From SABI01 sp963663665 (GTDB lineage Bacteria > Spirochaetota > Spirochaetia > Sphaerochaetales > Sphaerochaetaceae): a DNA stretch of 64,000 nucleotides. The stretch is from NCBI GenBank assembly GCA_963663665.2, contig CAXXKP010000001.1:1-64000 (forward strand), in the 5' to 3' direction. This document shows, piece after piece, positions 63,297 through 64,000 of this stretch. Position 1 is the first letter of the stretch. Each line of letters opens with the position of its first letter. The position numbers and the translations under genes were made by a program. The notes under the pieces were generated by a model. The model searched no databases. It was not told where the DNA came from and saw only the letters and a list, made by a program, of their open reading frames with translations.

Positions 63297-64000
63297 TTAT
63301 ACGAATCCGAGAAGACGTGGAAGTATGAGTACCAGTTCTGGTATAAAGGTAATAATGAGAAGTGCCACAATCTCCATGAGAATAAACGGCGCGATGGCTT
63401 TCGAAATTTTCGCCATCGAGACTCCTGCAATCGGGCAGGCAACGAAAAGACAGACTCCAAGAGGAGGTGTCGCAAGACCAATATTAAGGTTGACGAGCAT
63501 AATAAGGGCAAAGTGAACTGGATGTATTCCAAGTTTGATTGCAAGAGGCATGAGAATCGGCCCTAAAAGGATTGCATTCGCTCCAGTCTCCATAATCATT
63601 CCCATAAATAAGAGTAGTCCATTTACCATTAGAAGGAATTCGACTCGACTAAGGTCTGCATTAATTAAGAATTTTGCAATTGTCTGTGGAATACGTTCGA
63701 TAGAAAGTCCCCAGCTAACAACGCTAGCAAAGCCAACAATTAAAATAAGAATTGAGGTAGTCGTGGCACTCTTGAGCAATGAGATTGGGATATCTTTCCA
63801 TTTTAATGTTTTGAAGACAAAACCACCCACTATAAGGGCATACACTACAGCAATTGCAGCTGCTTCGGTTGGAGTGAACAGACCACTGAGTATACCACCG
63901 ATTATGATTGTCGGCATCATAAGGGCCAGAAAAGCATCTTTAAAACCTAAAAGAAGGGTCTTAAAAGGGACCTTTTCAGGGTTGTAGGGATGATTATGCT
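63297..64000 (-). CDS. TRAP transporter large permease (DctM), 5' end cut by window edge
   Basis: The frame is open from the right edge (it reads HNHPYNPEKVPFKTLLLGFK) to the stop at 63297, giving 234 codons of the C-terminal part. IIIGGILSGLFTPTEAAAIA and LGIHPVHFALIMLVNLNIGL, TPPLGVCLFVACPIAGVSM are DctM hallmarks. It takes up carboxylates with a small permease and a binding protein, whose genes must lie beyond the edge. First known gene of an operon with the hydroxyacid dehydrogenase and SDR. Confidence 0.92.
   Translation of the reverse strand, partial: HNHPYNPEKVPFKTLLLGFKDAFLALMMPTIIIGGILSGLFTPTEAAAIAVVYALIVGGFVFKTLKWKDIPISLLKSATTTSILILIVGFASVVSWGLSIERIPQTIAKFLINADLSRVEFLLMVNGLLLFMGMIMETGANAILLGPILMPLAIKLGIHPVHFALIMLVNLNIGLATPPLGVCLFVACPIAGVSMAKISKAIAPFILMEIVALLIITFIPELVLILPRLLGFV

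Overview
The window (about 64 kb, A+T-rich by eye) looks like chromosomal DNA of a low-G+C, heterotrophic, diderm bacterium. Two solute-binding proteins carry signal peptides without a lipobox cysteine, so they are probably periplasmic, and there is a TRAP transporter. A spirochaete related to Sphaerochaetaceae is my best guess from gene style only; no rRNA or tRNA is present to test it. No CRISPR array, phage or plasmid functions were seen.

Layout. 1-4.0 kb: a cut-off YghO-like acyltransferase, a small membrane protein, a lipoprotein and a ketopantoate-reductase-family gene. 4.4-10 kb: an RpiR regulator, an N-formylglutamate-amidohydrolase-family gene, an APC permease, a glutamine-synthetase-like ligase and a FluG-like amidohydrolase. 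They resemble a gamma-glutamylation pathway for an amine or amino compound, with a divergent promoter pair carrying matching operator-like repeats. 10.1-16.6 kb: a complete, overlapping trp operon, trpE-trp(GD)-trp(CF)-trpB-trpA, with two palindromes over its promoter. 16.7-21.2 kb: small stress and accessory genes, a diguanylate cyclase and a TauE/SafE exporter.

21.3-31.9 kb: two nearly identical copies of an IS1634-type insertion sequence (2146 and 2145 bp), in opposite orientation. They are flanked by exact target duplications of 133 and 139 bp, and one copy has a frameshifted transposase. Between them lie a two-component system, a dicarboxylate/amino-acid symporter, an Asp/Glu-racemase-family gene and a GpsA-like dehydrogenase. 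The second insertion fell in the dehydrogenase's 3' end, but the long duplication left the gene whole. 31.9-36.4 kb: adenine deaminase, a CyuA-like L-cysteine desulfidase and a split chromate transporter pair.

36.4-43.4 kb: a minus-strand sugar-type ABC operon (MocA-like dehydrogenase, LacI, binding protein, two permeases, PHP-type hydrolase) with two LacI-type operators. 44.2-48.7 kb: an Fe3+/hexose-phosphate-type ABC transporter followed by a small PHP phosphoesterase. 49.0-64 kb: a catabolic island with DhaL and DhaK homologues, LacI, an RraA-like protein, an HpcH/HpaI aldolase, a LarA-type nickel racemase, two paralogous zinc dehydrogenases, two SDRs, two GntR regulators, an Fsa-like aldolase, a 2-hydroxyacid dehydrogenase and a TRAP permease running off the right edge. 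Together these point to uptake, epimerisation, oxidation, phosphorylation and aldol cleavage of an unidentified sugar acid or polyol.

Several regulatory or accessory genes lack a Shine-Dalgarno sequence and have a sigma-70-like -10 box ending 7 nt before the ATG, which suggests leaderless transcripts.
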